Assembly: GCA_903838675.1 (NCBI GenBank)
Contig: CAILZI010000141.1
Location: forward strand, 124,001-188,000
DNA length: 64,000 nucleotides
Reading direction: 5' to 3'
DNA from: an uncultured Verrucomicrobiota bacterium
GTDB lineage: Bacteria; Verrucomicrobiota; Verrucomicrobiia; Verrucomicrobiales; Verrucomicrobiaceae
Part shown: piece after piece, positions 7,829 through 17,175 of the stretch
Position numbering within the stretch: position 1 is the first letter of the stretch
How the letters are laid out: every line of letters begins with the position of its first letter
Notes under the pieces: generated by a model
What the model was told of the DNA's origin: nothing
The model's database searches: none
The model's input: the letters and a program-made list of their open reading frames with translations, nothing else
Translations under genes and position numbers: made by a program

Positions 7829-10398
7829 CAGCGGGTTTGGAAGAGGGGGCTGAGGACGATTTCATGCAGCAAGGTGCGAATGCCGCCGCCCTGCTTCTCG
7901 GTGCGGGCCACGATGTCATTCAACGCAGCACGATCGCTGAAGGCCACATCCCGGCCGGTGGCGTAGATGACGAGTTGCTGTGCGAGGTTGCGCAGAAGGT
8001 GGTGCTTGTCAGAAGCGAGCATCGTTTTGAAATCAGCGATGCCACCGAACTTGCGTTCATCGGCGAACTGCCCGCTCGCATCCACTTTGGGTCCGAGCTT
8101 GAAGCTGATGGCGATCTTGGGGTCGATGCTGCCGCGCGGCGCGGGATCGCCCTTCTCATGCAGCGAACGATAGCGGTCACGGAAACCGCCGATGACATCG
8201 AAGGACTCCATCGCAAATCCTGGCGGATCAATCTTCGCATGGCAGGAGGCGCAGGTGGCGTCCGCGCGATGTTTATCCAGCAGTTCGCGGATGGTGGTGG
8301 CACCCTGCACGTCGGGCTCCACGGCTGGAACATTCGGCGGCGGTGGTTCGGGCGGTTTGCCGAGCAGCCGCGCCATCACAAACGCACCGCGCACCACCGG
8401 CGAGGTGGTCGTGCCGTTCGCGGTGACTTTGAGCACTGCGGCCTGGGTGAGGAAACCACCGCGCGCACAATCCTTGGGCAGCGCCACTCTGCGAATCTTC
8501 GGACCGCTAACGCCTGAGATGCCGTAATGCACCGCCAGCTTTTCATTGAGCATGGCAAAGTCCGACTTCACCAGAGAACCAGCATCAAGGTTCTTCTCAA
8601 TGAGTTCGCGGAAGTAGGCGCGCGTTTCGGCCACCATGCTGTCCTGCAAATACGGACTGAACTCGGGGTAGAGCTTCTTGTCAGGATCATTGGCACCGAT
8701 GGAGCGCAGCTTGAGCCACTGACCGAGGAAGTCGTCGATGAAGCGCTGCGATTTGGGATCTTTGAGCAGGCGCTCCACCTGCGTGTGAAAGTCTCGCGGA
8801 TGCTGCAACAGCTCGGCATCCGGCGCGGAGTTCCAGAGGAAGTATGACAAGCGCGCGGCGAGCGCCTGGTCATCGAGTTTGTTTGCGGGCTCGATGTGGT
8901 AGAGAAAATCAGGCGAGCACAGCGCGGCGCGGTACACCCAGCGCATCGCGGTTTCAAAGCAGTCGCCCGCTTTGAGACGAGCATCGAACTGAGCGAGGTA
9001 TTGCTGGCGTACGTCATCGCCGACAGGCCGGCGGAAGGCTTTCGGCAGAAACTGGGAGAGCAGGCGGTCCGCCGCTGCGTGGGGCTCTGCGGGCTCCACA
9101 GTCCAGAGGCCTTTCTCCGGCTCCGGTTTGTTTTTGGAGCCGATGACTTCCTGCTTGAGTGGCTTGCGCACCGGAGGCCGTGCGCCTTTGAATTCCACGA
9201 GCGGCAGATCGCCGAAGAGCAGGGCGTGGCTGCGCGGCGGCCACACATCATTCAGCGGGCCTTCGATCTCGACCCAGTCATTGGCAATGCATGGCCCGGT
9301 GTACCCCATAGTGCGGTCTTTCTGACCCCAGGTGCCGACGCGATACAGCACGACGGGTGCGAGCGAGGCGACATTGAAGCCGAGCGTTTCTTTGAAATTC
9401 AGCCACACATCCAGGTTGTGAACCTTCGATTCCAACGACGGTGCATCATAATATCCGAGCACATAGCTCGGATGCTGGCCGCCACGGCCGTTTTCATTGA
9501 ACTGCACCACGGAGAGCCGCGCGGCCTCGGTGCCACGTGAGGGCAGGATTTTTCCTTGGTCCCACTGGAAGCTATAGAACGAGGCCCGTACGCGGTAGTG
9601 GCCCGGATACAGCGCGGCGAAGTGGCGGAAGTAGGCGTTCCATGATTCGTCCTCATGGCGGAAGACGCCCACGCTGCTCATGCGGTCAAAGATGCCGAGC
9701 TGCTCATGCGCCCCCTGGTTCACATGCCCGTATTCACCCGCAGGCGGAAAGACGGCGTCGATCTTCTTGTCACGCAGCAGCATGGCATCGCCCTGCATGA
9801 GCATGATGTCCGGCTCGTAATTGCGCGCGAGCGAGAGACGCACAATCTCCGACGCGGGAGCCGTCGGCCGTGTGGCGATGGCCATGTCCAGCGTCTTGTC
9901 CGCTGCCTCAATGTAGCGTGCGAGGTTTACATGTGAGATGTCGAGGGCATCGCTGTTGTTGTCGAAGCCATGCGCCGAACCATCGGCGGGCAGTCCCGCC
10001 TGCAAGGCGATGCCGGGAAGGTCAAAGAGATCACGCACGGTGTTTTCATACTCGCTGCGCGTGAGGCGGCGCACGCCGGTGCGGCCTGCGGCATCGGGGT
10101 GCTCGGCTTTGATGAGCGCAGTGTTCAGCCAGCCGGTCACGGCGTTGACATCAGCAGCAGGCGGGCGCGCTTTTTTCTTCGGTGGCATCTCGCCCGTCTC
10201 GATGAGGTCATGAATCTTCACCCACTTCGCGAAATTCTCGGCATCGCCGAAATTCTGCTTCAATGCGCTGAGATCGAGATTGCCTTTGTGCGTGTCCGCG
10301 TCGTGGCAGTCGATGCAATGCGTGTCGAAAAAGGCGGCGGTAGGTTCGGCGGCATGCAGGCCGCAGGCCAGCAGGGCAAATGCGAGCGGTTTCATCAT
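7828..10398 (-). CDS. DUF1592 protein (Planctomycete-type cytochrome; DUF1587/1595/1592/1588/1585)
   Basis: An 856-residue exported protein with signal peptide MMKPLAFALLACGLHAAEP. The N-terminal PSCyt1-type cytochrome c segment carries the haem motif CIDCHDADTH (about residue 32). Next come the DUF1587 region (RLTRSEYENTVRDLFDL), a carbohydrate-binding-like middle, DUF1595/DUF1592 (LAARLSYFLWNSAPD, FLGQWLKLRSIG), DUF1588 with CASCHAKIDPPGFAMESFD (a second CxxCH) and DUF1585 at the C-terminus. The order and length are standard for the family, abundant in Planctomycetes and Verrucomicrobia and always paired with DUF1552. It overlaps DUF1552 by ATGA at 10395-10398. Its exact reaction is not established. 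Confidence 0.95.
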   Translation of the reverse strand: MMKPLAFALLACGLHAAEPTAAFFDTHCIDCHDADTHKGNLDLSALKQNFGDAENFAKWVKIHDLIETGEMPPKKKARPPAADVNAVTGWLNTALIKAEHPDAAGRTGVRRLTRSEYENTVRDLFDLPGIALQAGLPADGSAHGFDNNSDALDISHVNLARYIEAADKTLDMAIATRPTAPASEIVRLSLARNYEPDIMLMQGDAMLLRDKKIDAVFPPAGEYGHVNQGAHEQLGIFDRMSSVGVFRHEDESWNAYFRHFAALYPGHYRVRASFYSFQWDQGKILPSRGTEAARLSVVQFNENGRGGQHPSYVLGYYDAPSLESKVHNLDVWLNFKETLGFNVASLAPVVLYRVGTWGQKDRTMGYTGPCIANDWVEIEGPLNDVWPPRSHALLFGDLPLVEFKGARPPVRKPLKQEVIGSKNKPEPEKGLWTVEPAEPHAAADRLLSQFLPKAFRRPVGDDVRQQYLAQFDARLKAGDCFETAMRWVYRAALCSPDFLYHIEPANKLDDQALAARLSYFLWNSAPDAELLQHPRDFHTQVERLLKDPKSQRFIDDFLGQWLKLRSIGANDPDKKLYPEFSPYLQDSMVAETRAYFRELIEKNLDAGSLVKSDFAMLNEKLAVHYGISGVSGPKIRRVALPKDCARGGFLTQAAVLKVTANGTTTSPVVRGAFVMARLLGKPPEPPPPNVPAVEPDVQGATTIRELLDKHRADATCASCHAKIDPPGFAMESFDVIGGFRDRYRSLHEKGDPAPRGSIDPKIAISFKLGPKVDASGQFADERKFGGIADFKTMLASDKHHLLRNLAQQLVIYATGRDVAFSDRAALNDIVARTEKQGGGIRTLLHEIVLSPLFQTR

Positions 10399-11639
10399 GC
10401 CAGCTCCAGTCCCTTCATGGTGCCTTTGGCGGTGGAGAACTCATCCGTCTCAACGCCGAGACGGTGCAGCATGGAGAGATAGAGATTGCTCAATGGATAA
10501 TTGTTCTGCGTGTCGAAGGCGAGATGCTGGCCGTGCTTGAAGCCGCCACCGGCCAGGAGCACGGGCAGGTTCACATTGCTGTGCGAGTTCGCACTGCCCA
10601 TCGGCGTGCCATAGAGCACCTGCGTGCGGTCCAGCAGCGTCTGGCCTTCCTCCTTGGTCCCATCGAGCGCCGTGAGAAAACCATTGAGCGCACTGAACTG
10701 CGCCTCTTCCTTCGCACGCAACTCGGCCAGGGCCTCGGGGCGGTTGCCGTGGTGGGTGATGTTGTGAATGACGCCCGTGTCGATGAAGAGCGTGATGATC
10801 CGCGTTGAGTCGCTTTCCAGCGCCAGCTTCATCACATCAAACATGAGCTTCGTCTTCGCCACAAACTCACGCGCATCATCGATGTCGGCTGGCGCGGCGT
10901 TTTTGACCACGGGCTTGGGCTTGTACTCCCACTCTTCGGCGGCATGCAGGCGTTTCTCCAGTTCACGCACGGAGGTGAAGTACTCATCCATGCGCTGCTT
11001 GTCGGCATGGGTGAGAGTTTGATTGAGGCGCTTGGACTGGCCGCCCACGAAGTCGAGCATGCTGCGGCCCTGGCGCAGCGCCTCCACATTGGCCTCCACC
11101 TCGCTGGCCTTGCCCTGTACGAAGAGCTTTTGAAACAGCTTGCTGGGGCTTTTCTCCGCCGGGATGGGCGCGCCGCTGCGGGTGTAGCTGAGCGTCGGCG
11201 AACCATCGCTCACCATCGCGAGCGAGAGCGAAGGGTGCCGCGTGGCCACGCCCACATGCTCGGCGGCAAATTGATCCAGCGAGACCCAGTTGCGGAATCC
11301 ACCGCGATCCGGATGCGGCGTGCCGGTGAGAAAGCATTTCTCCGCTGCGTGTCCCCCCGTGACCCCAGGCAGGCTCACGCCGGAGAAAACCGTCATCTTC
11401 TCCCGATGCTGCGCCAGCTTTTGCAGATACGGCGTCAGCGCATAGTCACGTCCACCCTTCTCCGGGAAGAAGAACTGGGGGATGATGCCCATGTTCGTTT
11501 CAATGGCGACCATGCGCTGCGGCACCGTGGCCGTCTGGCCTGCGCGTAGCATCGATTCGAGAAACGGCAGGGCGAGCGTGGCACCCGCGCCTTGCAGCAA
11601 CGTGCGGCGCGAGATAGGGCGGTTCAGATTGAGATTCAT
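10395..11639 (-). CDS. DUF1552 protein, Tat-exported
   Basis: A 414-residue protein with a twin-arginine signal (PISRRTLLQGAGATLALPFLES). The mature part has the DUF1552 landmarks MGIIPQFFFPEKGGRDYALTPYL, the TVFSGVSLPG segment, RSMLDFVGGQSKRLN and a C-terminal GTPMGSANSHSNVNLPVLLAGG. These proteins resemble sulfatase/DUF1501-type enzymes and are always encoded beside DUF1592 cytochromes in this phylum. It is the first gene of the operon, followed by DUF1592 (ATGA overlap) and the HMA-like protein. Function is not established experimentally as far as I know. Confidence 0.92.
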   Translation of the reverse strand: MNLNLNRPISRRTLLQGAGATLALPFLESMLRAGQTATVPQRMVAIETNMGIIPQFFFPEKGGRDYALTPYLQKLAQHREKMTVFSGVSLPGVTGGHAAEKCFLTGTPHPDRGGFRNWVSLDQFAAEHVGVATRHPSLSLAMVSDGSPTLSYTRSGAPIPAEKSPSKLFQKLFVQGKASEVEANVEALRQGRSMLDFVGGQSKRLNQTLTHADKQRMDEYFTSVRELEKRLHAAEEWEYKPKPVVKNAAPADIDDAREFVAKTKLMFDVMKLALESDSTRIITLFIDTGVIHNITHHGNRPEALAELRAKEEAQFSALNGFLTALDGTKEEGQTLLDRTQVLYGTPMGSANSHSNVNLPVLLAGGGFKHGQHLAFDTQNNYPLSNLYLSMLHRLGVETDEFSTAKGTMKGLELA

Positions 11640-11731
11640 GAGGGGTTGGAATTCAAACGCATGCGAACGAAAAACACTGTCATGCGGGCGGTGTCATTTT
11701 AGCTCGCGGGCTCGTTTGGTCCAGCGGCTAC

Positions 11732-11895
11732 GCGACAGCGTCGTGGAGTGCGGTGGGAAGCGAAGCGCCACACCGCTTTGACAGGCAGGGTGGCGCGCTG
11801 AGTTCAAAGCGCACCATCCGGCTGGCGAAAGCGGTGTCACCGAGGCAAGGGTTTTGCCCTTGCCTCTTTGCCACCGCACTCCAAGACGCTGTCGC
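11732..11895. repeat. 164-bp element with 25-bp terminal inverted repeats (MITE/REPIN-like)
   Basis: The left end (11732-11756, starting gcgacagcgtc) and right end (11871-11895) are inverted copies matching at 24 of 25 positions. Inside is a perfect 10-bp hairpin, 11842-11866, plus an imperfect inner inverted repeat around 11768 and 11835. There is no convincing gene inside, although spurious frames cross it. A related copy is at 35900-35989. It fills the intergenic gap between the DUF1552 start and the SMP-30 lipoprotein stop. Confidence 0.85.
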
Positions 11896-11916
11896 GTTGC
11901 TTGAGCGCCCCATGCA

Positions 11917-13110
11917 TCATCGCAGCGGCACACTCCAGAGATGACCGCCCGAAGTGATGAAAAGCGTCTTGCCATCCTTGCCCCCGAACGCGCAGTTACA
12001 GCACTCGTCCGGAGCCACGGGAATGAAGTCGAGCAGGCGGCCGGAGGGAGAGAGGATGTAGCAGCCCGCCTTGAAGCGTGTGGATTCAAACTCGGTGGCC
12101 TTGTTGGTGCCTGCCGCGACGTAAATGCGGCCTGCGCTGTCCATTTTCATGCCATCGGGACCGCGACCGTCTTTCCAGTCGAAGATTGTTTTGGGCGGAC
12201 TGGTAATATCACCGTTGTGATCGAGCTTGTAGCGCAGGAGTCTCCGTGAACCGCCGTGGGTGCTGTTATTGTTGTCAGCGATGTAAAGGTAACGGCCGTC
12301 CGGGGAGATGAGGATGCCGTTGGGGCGTTCCATCCTGTATCCATTCGCGCCACCTGCCACTACCAGTGATACTCGGCCAGGGGAGTCAAGGCGATACACT
12401 CCTTCAACGAGACGCTCCTGTTTCTTCTGCACAAATGACATCAGCCATCGCCGGGTTTTTGCCGACAACTTGTCGAGCTCGATGTCGAAGGCATCACCGG
12501 TTGGATTTAAAGACAAAGCTTTCGTAAGATCGTTTGGCATGGCTCCACCTTGAATGATGCTTTGCTTGTCAAAAGAGCCGTCATCGATCTCCATTCCGGC
12601 CCTTGAGCCATATCGTGGATCGGTAAAGTAGACTCGTCCCTTTGAGTCCATGCAAAGGTCATTGGGTGAATTGAATCGCCGTTCGCGAAAGCGGAGGGCA
12701 TTTAAAGTGCCGGCCCTTGGTTCAATTCCTTCCGCGAGGTCCATTCCCATGTAATGCCTTCCTTCAAACCGATCTGCCAGCACGGTGATGCTCCCATCCT
12801 TTTCCGTCCGCGTCACCCGGCGCAAACCCGACTCGCAAGCCACAAGTCGCCCCTCCTTGTCAAACAGCAGACCATTCGAGGCATTATGGCGAAAGACGCT
12901 CGTTTTACCATCCGGCCCCATGCGGTTGATGTGCTTGCCATCGGTGAAGTAGAGGGAGCCGTCTTTCCATGCCGGGCCTTCGGTTGCGCCGATGGCCCCA
13001 TGGTCCTTGGGCGTGGCACCGGGAACAACTGGTGAGCGCAGGGACGAACAGGAGACCAGGATGAGTGCCAGGGCGAGGCTGGAAAGAGGTCGGAAGAACA
13101 TGCGGGGCAT
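11917..13110 (-). CDS. SMP-30/gluconolactonase-family lipoprotein
   Basis: An exported beta-propeller enzyme of 397 residues. The lipoprotein signal (SSLALALILVSCSS) places Cys near residue 21. Propeller landmarks include EGPAWKDGSLYFTDG, NGLLFDKEGRLVACE, FNSPNDLCMDSKGRVYFTDPRYG, RPNGILISPDGRYLYIADN and GPDGMKMDSAGRIYV, the usual metal-binding and sugar-lactone positions of the SMP-30/LRE family. A roughly 60-residue insertion (DKQSIIQGG to VEGVYRLD) lengthens it beyond typical members. The likely activity is lactone hydrolysis, with substrate unknown. ATG 13110 starts it; 13101 is a shorter alternative. Confidence 0.88.
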   Translation of the reverse strand: MPRMFFRPLSSLALALILVSCSSLRSPVVPGATPKDHGAIGATEGPAWKDGSLYFTDGKHINRMGPDGKTSVFRHNASNGLLFDKEGRLVACESGLRRVTRTEKDGSITVLADRFEGRHYMGMDLAEGIEPRAGTLNALRFRERRFNSPNDLCMDSKGRVYFTDPRYGSRAGMEIDDGSFDKQSIIQGGAMPNDLTKALSLNPTGDAFDIELDKLSAKTRRWLMSFVQKKQERLVEGVYRLDSPGRVSLVVAGGANGYRMERPNGILISPDGRYLYIADNNNSTHGGSRRLLRYKLDHNGDITSPPKTIFDWKDGRGPDGMKMDSAGRIYVAAGTNKATEFESTRFKAGCYILSPSGRLLDFIPVAPDECCNCAFGGKDGKTLFITSGGHLWSVPLR

Positions 13111-13175
13111 CAATACGGCACAAGATGGAAAAATTCAGCGACACATCACGCGCCAAGCGTTTTCTTGAAGGCCCC

Positions 13176-14654
13176 ATGCTTTGGAAATTCCTGCTCCCGA
13201 TCTCTTTGCTGCTCACCGCCACGCTGCACGCCCAGACCAGCGTGCCACCCCCATCGCGTGAGCTGCGTGGATCGTGGCTCGCGACGGTGCACAACATCAA
13301 CTGGCCCAGTGAGCCGGGCCTGCCCGTGGCCAAGCAGAAGCAGCAGTTGAAGACCCTTATCGACTCGGCGGCGGATGTGGGATTGAACGTCCTCATCTTC
13401 CAAGTGCGCCCAGCGGGAGATGCGATGTATCCCTCGCAGATCGAACCCTGGTCACCCTTCCTGACGGGGCAGATGGGGGTGGCGCCTTCGCCGTTGTGGG
13501 ACCCGCTGGAGTTTGCGGTGAAGGAAGCGCACAAGCACGGGATGGAACTGCACGCCTGGTTCAATCCGTTCCGTGCGCTCGCGGGTGAGAAGCGGGTGCC
13601 CAGCGCGGGTCACATGGTGCGCAAGCACCCCGAGTGGACGATGAAATACGGCCCTGACACGTGGATGGACCCCGGCATCCCCGAGGTGCGTGCGCAGGCT
13701 ATCGCGGTGATCATGGATGTCACACGCCGCTACGATGTGGATGGCATTCACATCGACGATTATTTCTATCCCTATCCCATCACCGATGCGGCCAAAAAGA
13801 AGATCGAGTTTCCCGACAGCGATACCTTTGCACGATACAAAGCCGCAGGCGGCAAGCTGGAGCTCACCGCATGGCGGCGGCAGAATGTCGATGAGACGGT
13901 GCGCATCATCTATGAGGGCATCAAGGCAGAGAAGAAATACGTGAAGTTTGGCATCAGCCCGTTCGGTTTGTGGAGGCCCAATTTTCCTGAAGGCACCGGC
14001 GGCGGGCTAGATCCGTTTGAAGATCTCGGTGCCGATTCGCTTAAGTGGCTGCAGCAGGGCTGGGTGGATTACCTGACGCCGCAGCTCTACTGGACGATTG
14101 ATCGGCCCAAGCTCGGCTTCATCACCTACTACGACTGGTGGCTGGAGCAGAACACCCTCGGCCGCCACATCTGGCCAGGCATGAATTCTTCCAAGGTCGG
14201 CGATGATCGCAATGCAGGCGAGATTCTGCACCAGATGAGCGTGCTGCGTGAGCGCGGCTTGAAAATGACACCGGGCCACTTCCACTGGAACTTCGGAGCC
14301 CTGCACAAAGACCTCGGCAAGCTCGGCACCTACACCAAGGAGCGCGCTTACACCACGCATGCCATCCCGCCTGCATCGCCATGGCTCAGCCAGTCGCAGC
14401 TGCCGGCCCCCGTCGTTGGTAAAACCATTCCCGGCGGCAAACTCACCGTAGACTGGCAGCACCGTGATATTCGTTGGATGAGCGCCACCCGCTGGTGGGT
14501 GATGCAGGCGCAGATCAACGGCAGATGGATCACCTGGGAAACTTATTTCAAAGACCAGCTCAGCGCCCCATGGCCGGACAATGCCACCGCTGTGGCGATC
14601 CGCGCTGGCGGCCTCGGCTGGGAGGTGGGTGAGGCAGGAGTGACTACAAAGTAG
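13176..14654 (+). CDS. GHL10-family glycosyl hydrolase, secreted
   Basis: A 492-residue exported protein of the DUF187/GHL10 glycoside hydrolase-like family. The signal peptide is MLWKFLLPISLLLTATLHAQ and the TIM-barrel domain begins RELRGSWLATVHNINWP. Landmarks are LIFQVRPAGDAMYPS, MELHAWFNPFRA, HPEWTMKYG, the proposed catalytic VDGIHIDDYFYPY, GISPFGLWRPN and YLTPQLYWTI. A short beta-rich tail with LPAPVVGKTIPGGKLTVDW follows the barrel. The start at 13176 is supported by GAAGG about 7 nt upstream and by the signal peptide; a longer frame from 13065 would overlap the SMP-30 gene start. The substrate is probably a peptidoglycan-like or complex glycan. Confidence 0.92.
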   Translation: MLWKFLLPISLLLTATLHAQTSVPPPSRELRGSWLATVHNINWPSEPGLPVAKQKQQLKTLIDSAADVGLNVLIFQVRPAGDAMYPSQIEPWSPFLTGQMGVAPSPLWDPLEFAVKEAHKHGMELHAWFNPFRALAGEKRVPSAGHMVRKHPEWTMKYGPDTWMDPGIPEVRAQAIAVIMDVTRRYDVDGIHIDDYFYPYPITDAAKKKIEFPDSDTFARYKAAGGKLELTAWRRQNVDETVRIIYEGIKAEKKYVKFGISPFGLWRPNFPEGTGGGLDPFEDLGADSLKWLQQGWVDYLTPQLYWTIDRPKLGFITYYDWWLEQNTLGRHIWPGMNSSKVGDDRNAGEILHQMSVLRERGLKMTPGHFHWNFGALHKDLGKLGTYTKERAYTTHAIPPASPWLSQSQLPAPVVGKTIPGGKLTVDWQHRDIRWMSATRWWVMQAQINGRWITWETYFKDQLSAPWPDNATAVAIRAGGLGWEVGEAGVTTK

Positions 14655-14723
14655 CCCGGCTTCTGCAACCACCGAGAGCCACATGTCAGTTGTCATCCTC
14701 CTCACTGGCCACATGTTATACCC

Positions 14724-15011
14724 ATGAGACCGAGGACATTCGAAATCCGGGGACTGCCCGCCGTGCTGCTGCTGGGAGTGGTTGTGGTCGTGGGTGTCGG
14801 ACTCTTGGCGCTCTTGCTGATGGTGGGCGCTGCGGTGGCTGTGGCCGGACTGGCGATATCCGCTGTTGCGGCGCTGTATTACACCCTGCGGCGCAAGCTC
14901 TCTTCCGGGACCAAACAAGACATCTGGCTGGAGCCCGCCCCACCTGCCACGATGGCATCGCTCGAAGTGCGTGACATCGAGGTGGAGGTGCTGCCAGAGA
15001 AGGAACGGTGA
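14724..15011 (+). CDS. Small two-helix membrane protein
   Basis: A 95-residue protein. Residues 13-52 are almost entirely hydrophobic and glycine/alanine/valine-rich, enough for two transmembrane helices, followed by YTLRRKLSSG and an acidic C-terminal tail ending VEVLPEKER. No family is recognised. Its position, 70 nt after the glycoside hydrolase and 75 nt before the beta-propeller gene, all on the plus strand, is compatible with either an operon or an independent gene. Codon use is similar to its neighbours. Confidence 0.65.
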   Translation: MRPRTFEIRGLPAVLLLGVVVVVGVGLLALLLMVGAAVAVAGLAISAVAALYYTLRRKLSSGTKQDIWLEPAPPATMASLEVRDIEVEVLPEKER

Positions 15012-15086
15012 ACGATCAGCGTTCAGGTGGGTGCCAATAGTTAATCCTGTCGTGCACCGACTTTCCTTCTGCAGACTCCGCCCCCT

Positions 15087-16184
15087 ATGAAATCACTGCT
15101 CCTGATTCTGACATCCTCGTTGCTCGCACTCTGCGCCATGGCCGCAGAAAACGAACAGCATCTGCTCTATGTCGCCACTCCGGGCATTCGCAATGACCTG
15201 TCCTGGGGTGGCGGCGGTGTGCTGGTCTTTGACATGGATCATGGGCACAAGTTTGTGAAGCGCATCCCCTTCAGCGTGCCAGATGACAAAGGCGCGCCGC
15301 GCAACGTGAAGGGCATCTGCGCCAATGCGGTCACGCAGCGGCTCTACATTTCCACCACGCACACGCTGACCTGCCTGGATCTCATTACCGGGAAGCTGCT
15401 GTGGGAAAAGGCGTATGAGGGCGGCTGCGACCGCATGTCCATGACAGCAGATGGCAAAGACATCTACCAGCCATCATTTGAGAAGGACTTCTGGAACGTC
15501 GTGGACGCCGCAACGGGCGACCTTCGAAAGCGCATTGACACGCCAAACACCGGCGCGCACAACACCGTCGTCGATGTTACGAGCACTCATGCCTACCTCG
15601 CCGGATTGCGCTCGCCCCTGCTGCGCGTGGTGGATACCAGCATGCGTGAGGTGGTGAAGGAGGCCGGCCCTTTCAGTGCCGCGATCCGCCCATTCACCGT
15701 GAATGGCCAGGGCACGCTTTGTTTTGTGAATGTGAACAGCCTGCTCGGTTTCGAGATTGGCGATCTCACGACCGGGAAGAAATTGCACCGCATCGAGGTG
15801 CAGGGCTTCAGCACCGGCCCGGTGAAACGTCACGGCTGCCCAAGCCATGGCATCGGCCTCACGCCCGACGAACGCGAGGTCTGGGTCTGCGATGCCTTCA
15901 ACAAGCGCATGCACTACTTCGATGCGACGGTGATGCCGCCGAAGCAGATCGGCAGCATCGAGTGCCGCGATGATCCCGGCTGGATCACCTTCAGCATCGA
16001 CGGACGCTATGCGTATCCTTCGAGCGGCGAGGTCGTAGAGGTCGCCACTCACAAGATCCTCACCACGCTCGAAGACGAGACCGGCCGCCACGTCGCGAGC
16101 GAAAAGCTGCTGGAGATCGACTTCAAAGACGGCCAGCTCGTGCGGCACGGCGATCAGTTTGGACTTGGCCGGGTGAAGCCCTGA
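15087..16184 (+). CDS. Secreted YncE/WD40-like beta-propeller protein
   Basis: A 365-residue exported protein with signal peptide MKSLLLILTSSLLALCAMA. At least five blade-like repeats follow: LLYVATPGIRNDLSW, GICANAVTQRLYIST, DRMSMTADGKDIYQPS, GIGLTPDEREVWVCDAFN, and WITFSIDGRYAYPSSGEVVEV. The arrangement is that of YncE or NHL/PQQ-like seven-bladed propellers. No lipobox or catalytic motif is visible, so it is probably a binding or scaffolding protein outside the cytoplasm. It is convergent with the broken beta-lactamase-like gene, whose stop is 4 nt away. Confidence 0.85.
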   Translation: MKSLLLILTSSLLALCAMAAENEQHLLYVATPGIRNDLSWGGGGVLVFDMDHGHKFVKRIPFSVPDDKGAPRNVKGICANAVTQRLYISTTHTLTCLDLITGKLLWEKAYEGGCDRMSMTADGKDIYQPSFEKDFWNVVDAATGDLRKRIDTPNTGAHNTVVDVTSTHAYLAGLRSPLLRVVDTSMREVVKEAGPFSAAIRPFTVNGQGTLCFVNVNSLLGFEIGDLTTGKKLHRIEVQGFSTGPVKRHGCPSHGIGLTPDEREVWVCDAFNKRMHYFDATVMPPKQIGSIECRDDPGWITFSIDGRYAYPSSGEVVEVATHKILTTLEDETGRHVASEKLLEIDFKDGQLVRHGDQFGLGRVKP

Positions 16185-16187
16185 AGC

Positions 16188-17050
16188 TCACCTGCAGTAC
16201 TCGTAGAACAAGCCGCCCATCATGCAGCCAAGCTGATTGCCACCAGCGAAGTTGCCCCGGGTGTAGAGCACGATGGCATAGGGCGTATTGCGGTAATAAA
16301 AGAACAGGGATTCGTGATCCCATTCGCCGTAGTTGCCCGTCTTGCCGCCGATGTAGTTGATGCTGGCCGGCATAACCCAGCGGCCGAGGCCGTATTGATC
16401 GCGCCGCATCGCTTCCAGCAGCAGTTCGCAGCCATAGTCGAGGCGGTAGTTCACACAGCACTCGTAAAACTCAGCGTAAAAGCGCGGAGACTGCCAGTTG
16501 TTGATGATCTCGACATTGGGCAGGCTGTATTTCCGCTCAAAGTACTGCTCATCGGCATGCGTGATGCGGGCCATCAGGTAGAACCAGGAGGCGTTGATGC
16601 TTTGATCGCAGGCATAAACAATGTTCTGAAATTCATCACGCGTCAGATTGCCACGGCGTTTTTCCAGCAGCACTGCGGCCACGGCAGGCTTGGGCATCGA
16701 GCCTCCCATGAACAGCTTGTCCGCCTGAAATTCCGCAAGGTAACGGCCCGTGGCCAGATTTTTGACCGCGTACCCGATGCGCGGATCACGCTTGTGCTAC
16801 GATACACATACTCCATGCCCGCCGTGTACGGCTGACCATGCGCACTGTGAGAGCGGAAGCGCAGCCTCGCACCAGAGGCGAGGAAGCGGTTGTGGTATTC
16901 CCACTGCGCACGCGTTTTGCGGGCCGAGAAGCCGAGCACCGAGGTTGCGGGAGCTGCACATCCCGCGAGCGCCGCAGGCAACGCCAGCAATCCACGCTGC
17001 AACCAGGTGCGGCGTGTCTCAGAAAGCGCTGAAGGAACATCCACTGACAT
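16188..17050 (-). pseudogene. Class A beta-lactamase-like serine hydrolase, frameshifted
   Basis: Two overlapping frames make one gene of about 287 residues with a net 1-nt error. Frame 1 from 17050 gives a lipoprotein signal (LLALPAALAGC) and the N-terminal part to about EYVYRS. Frame 2 resumes as DPRIGYAVKNLATGRYLAEF and carries the serine motif FMGGSMPKPAVAAVLLEKRR (S-x-x-K) and the late GGKTGNYGEWDHES (KTG). The switch lies within a few codons of 16797, where frame 2 has a TAG at 16799-16797. No slippery heptamer is present. Either the gene is dead or one base was mis-called. Total length (863 nt) is 2 modulo 3, as expected from one missing base. Confidence 0.85.
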
Positions 17051-17109
17051 CGTCTGAAATTGCGCTCCTTCGCACGAGACTGCCACAGGGAAAATGTCAG
17101 AAGATTGTT

Positions 17110-17137
17110 AAAAAAAAGGGACGCCTTGCGGCGTCCC
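17110..17137 (-). terminator. Rho-independent terminator of rpsA
   Basis: On the minus strand, a perfect 8-bp GC-rich stem (17130-17137 with 17118-17125) and 4-nt loop are followed by eight uridines (17110-17117), 39 nt after the rpsA stop codon. It fits a canonical intrinsic terminator. Confidence 0.9.
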
Positions 17138-17175
17138 CTTCGTGGTTGATTGGATGTTGAGTCTCAGATCGCGGA

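Noticed and set aside
11753..11944. Open frames crossing the 164-bp inverted-repeat element
   Set aside because: Translation is low-complexity and follows the palindromes rather than any protein pattern.
16780..16810. Programmed -1 frameshift in the beta-lactamase-like gene
   Set aside because: No slippery heptamer, no downstream structure and no reason for regulation, so an indel or sequencing error is simpler.
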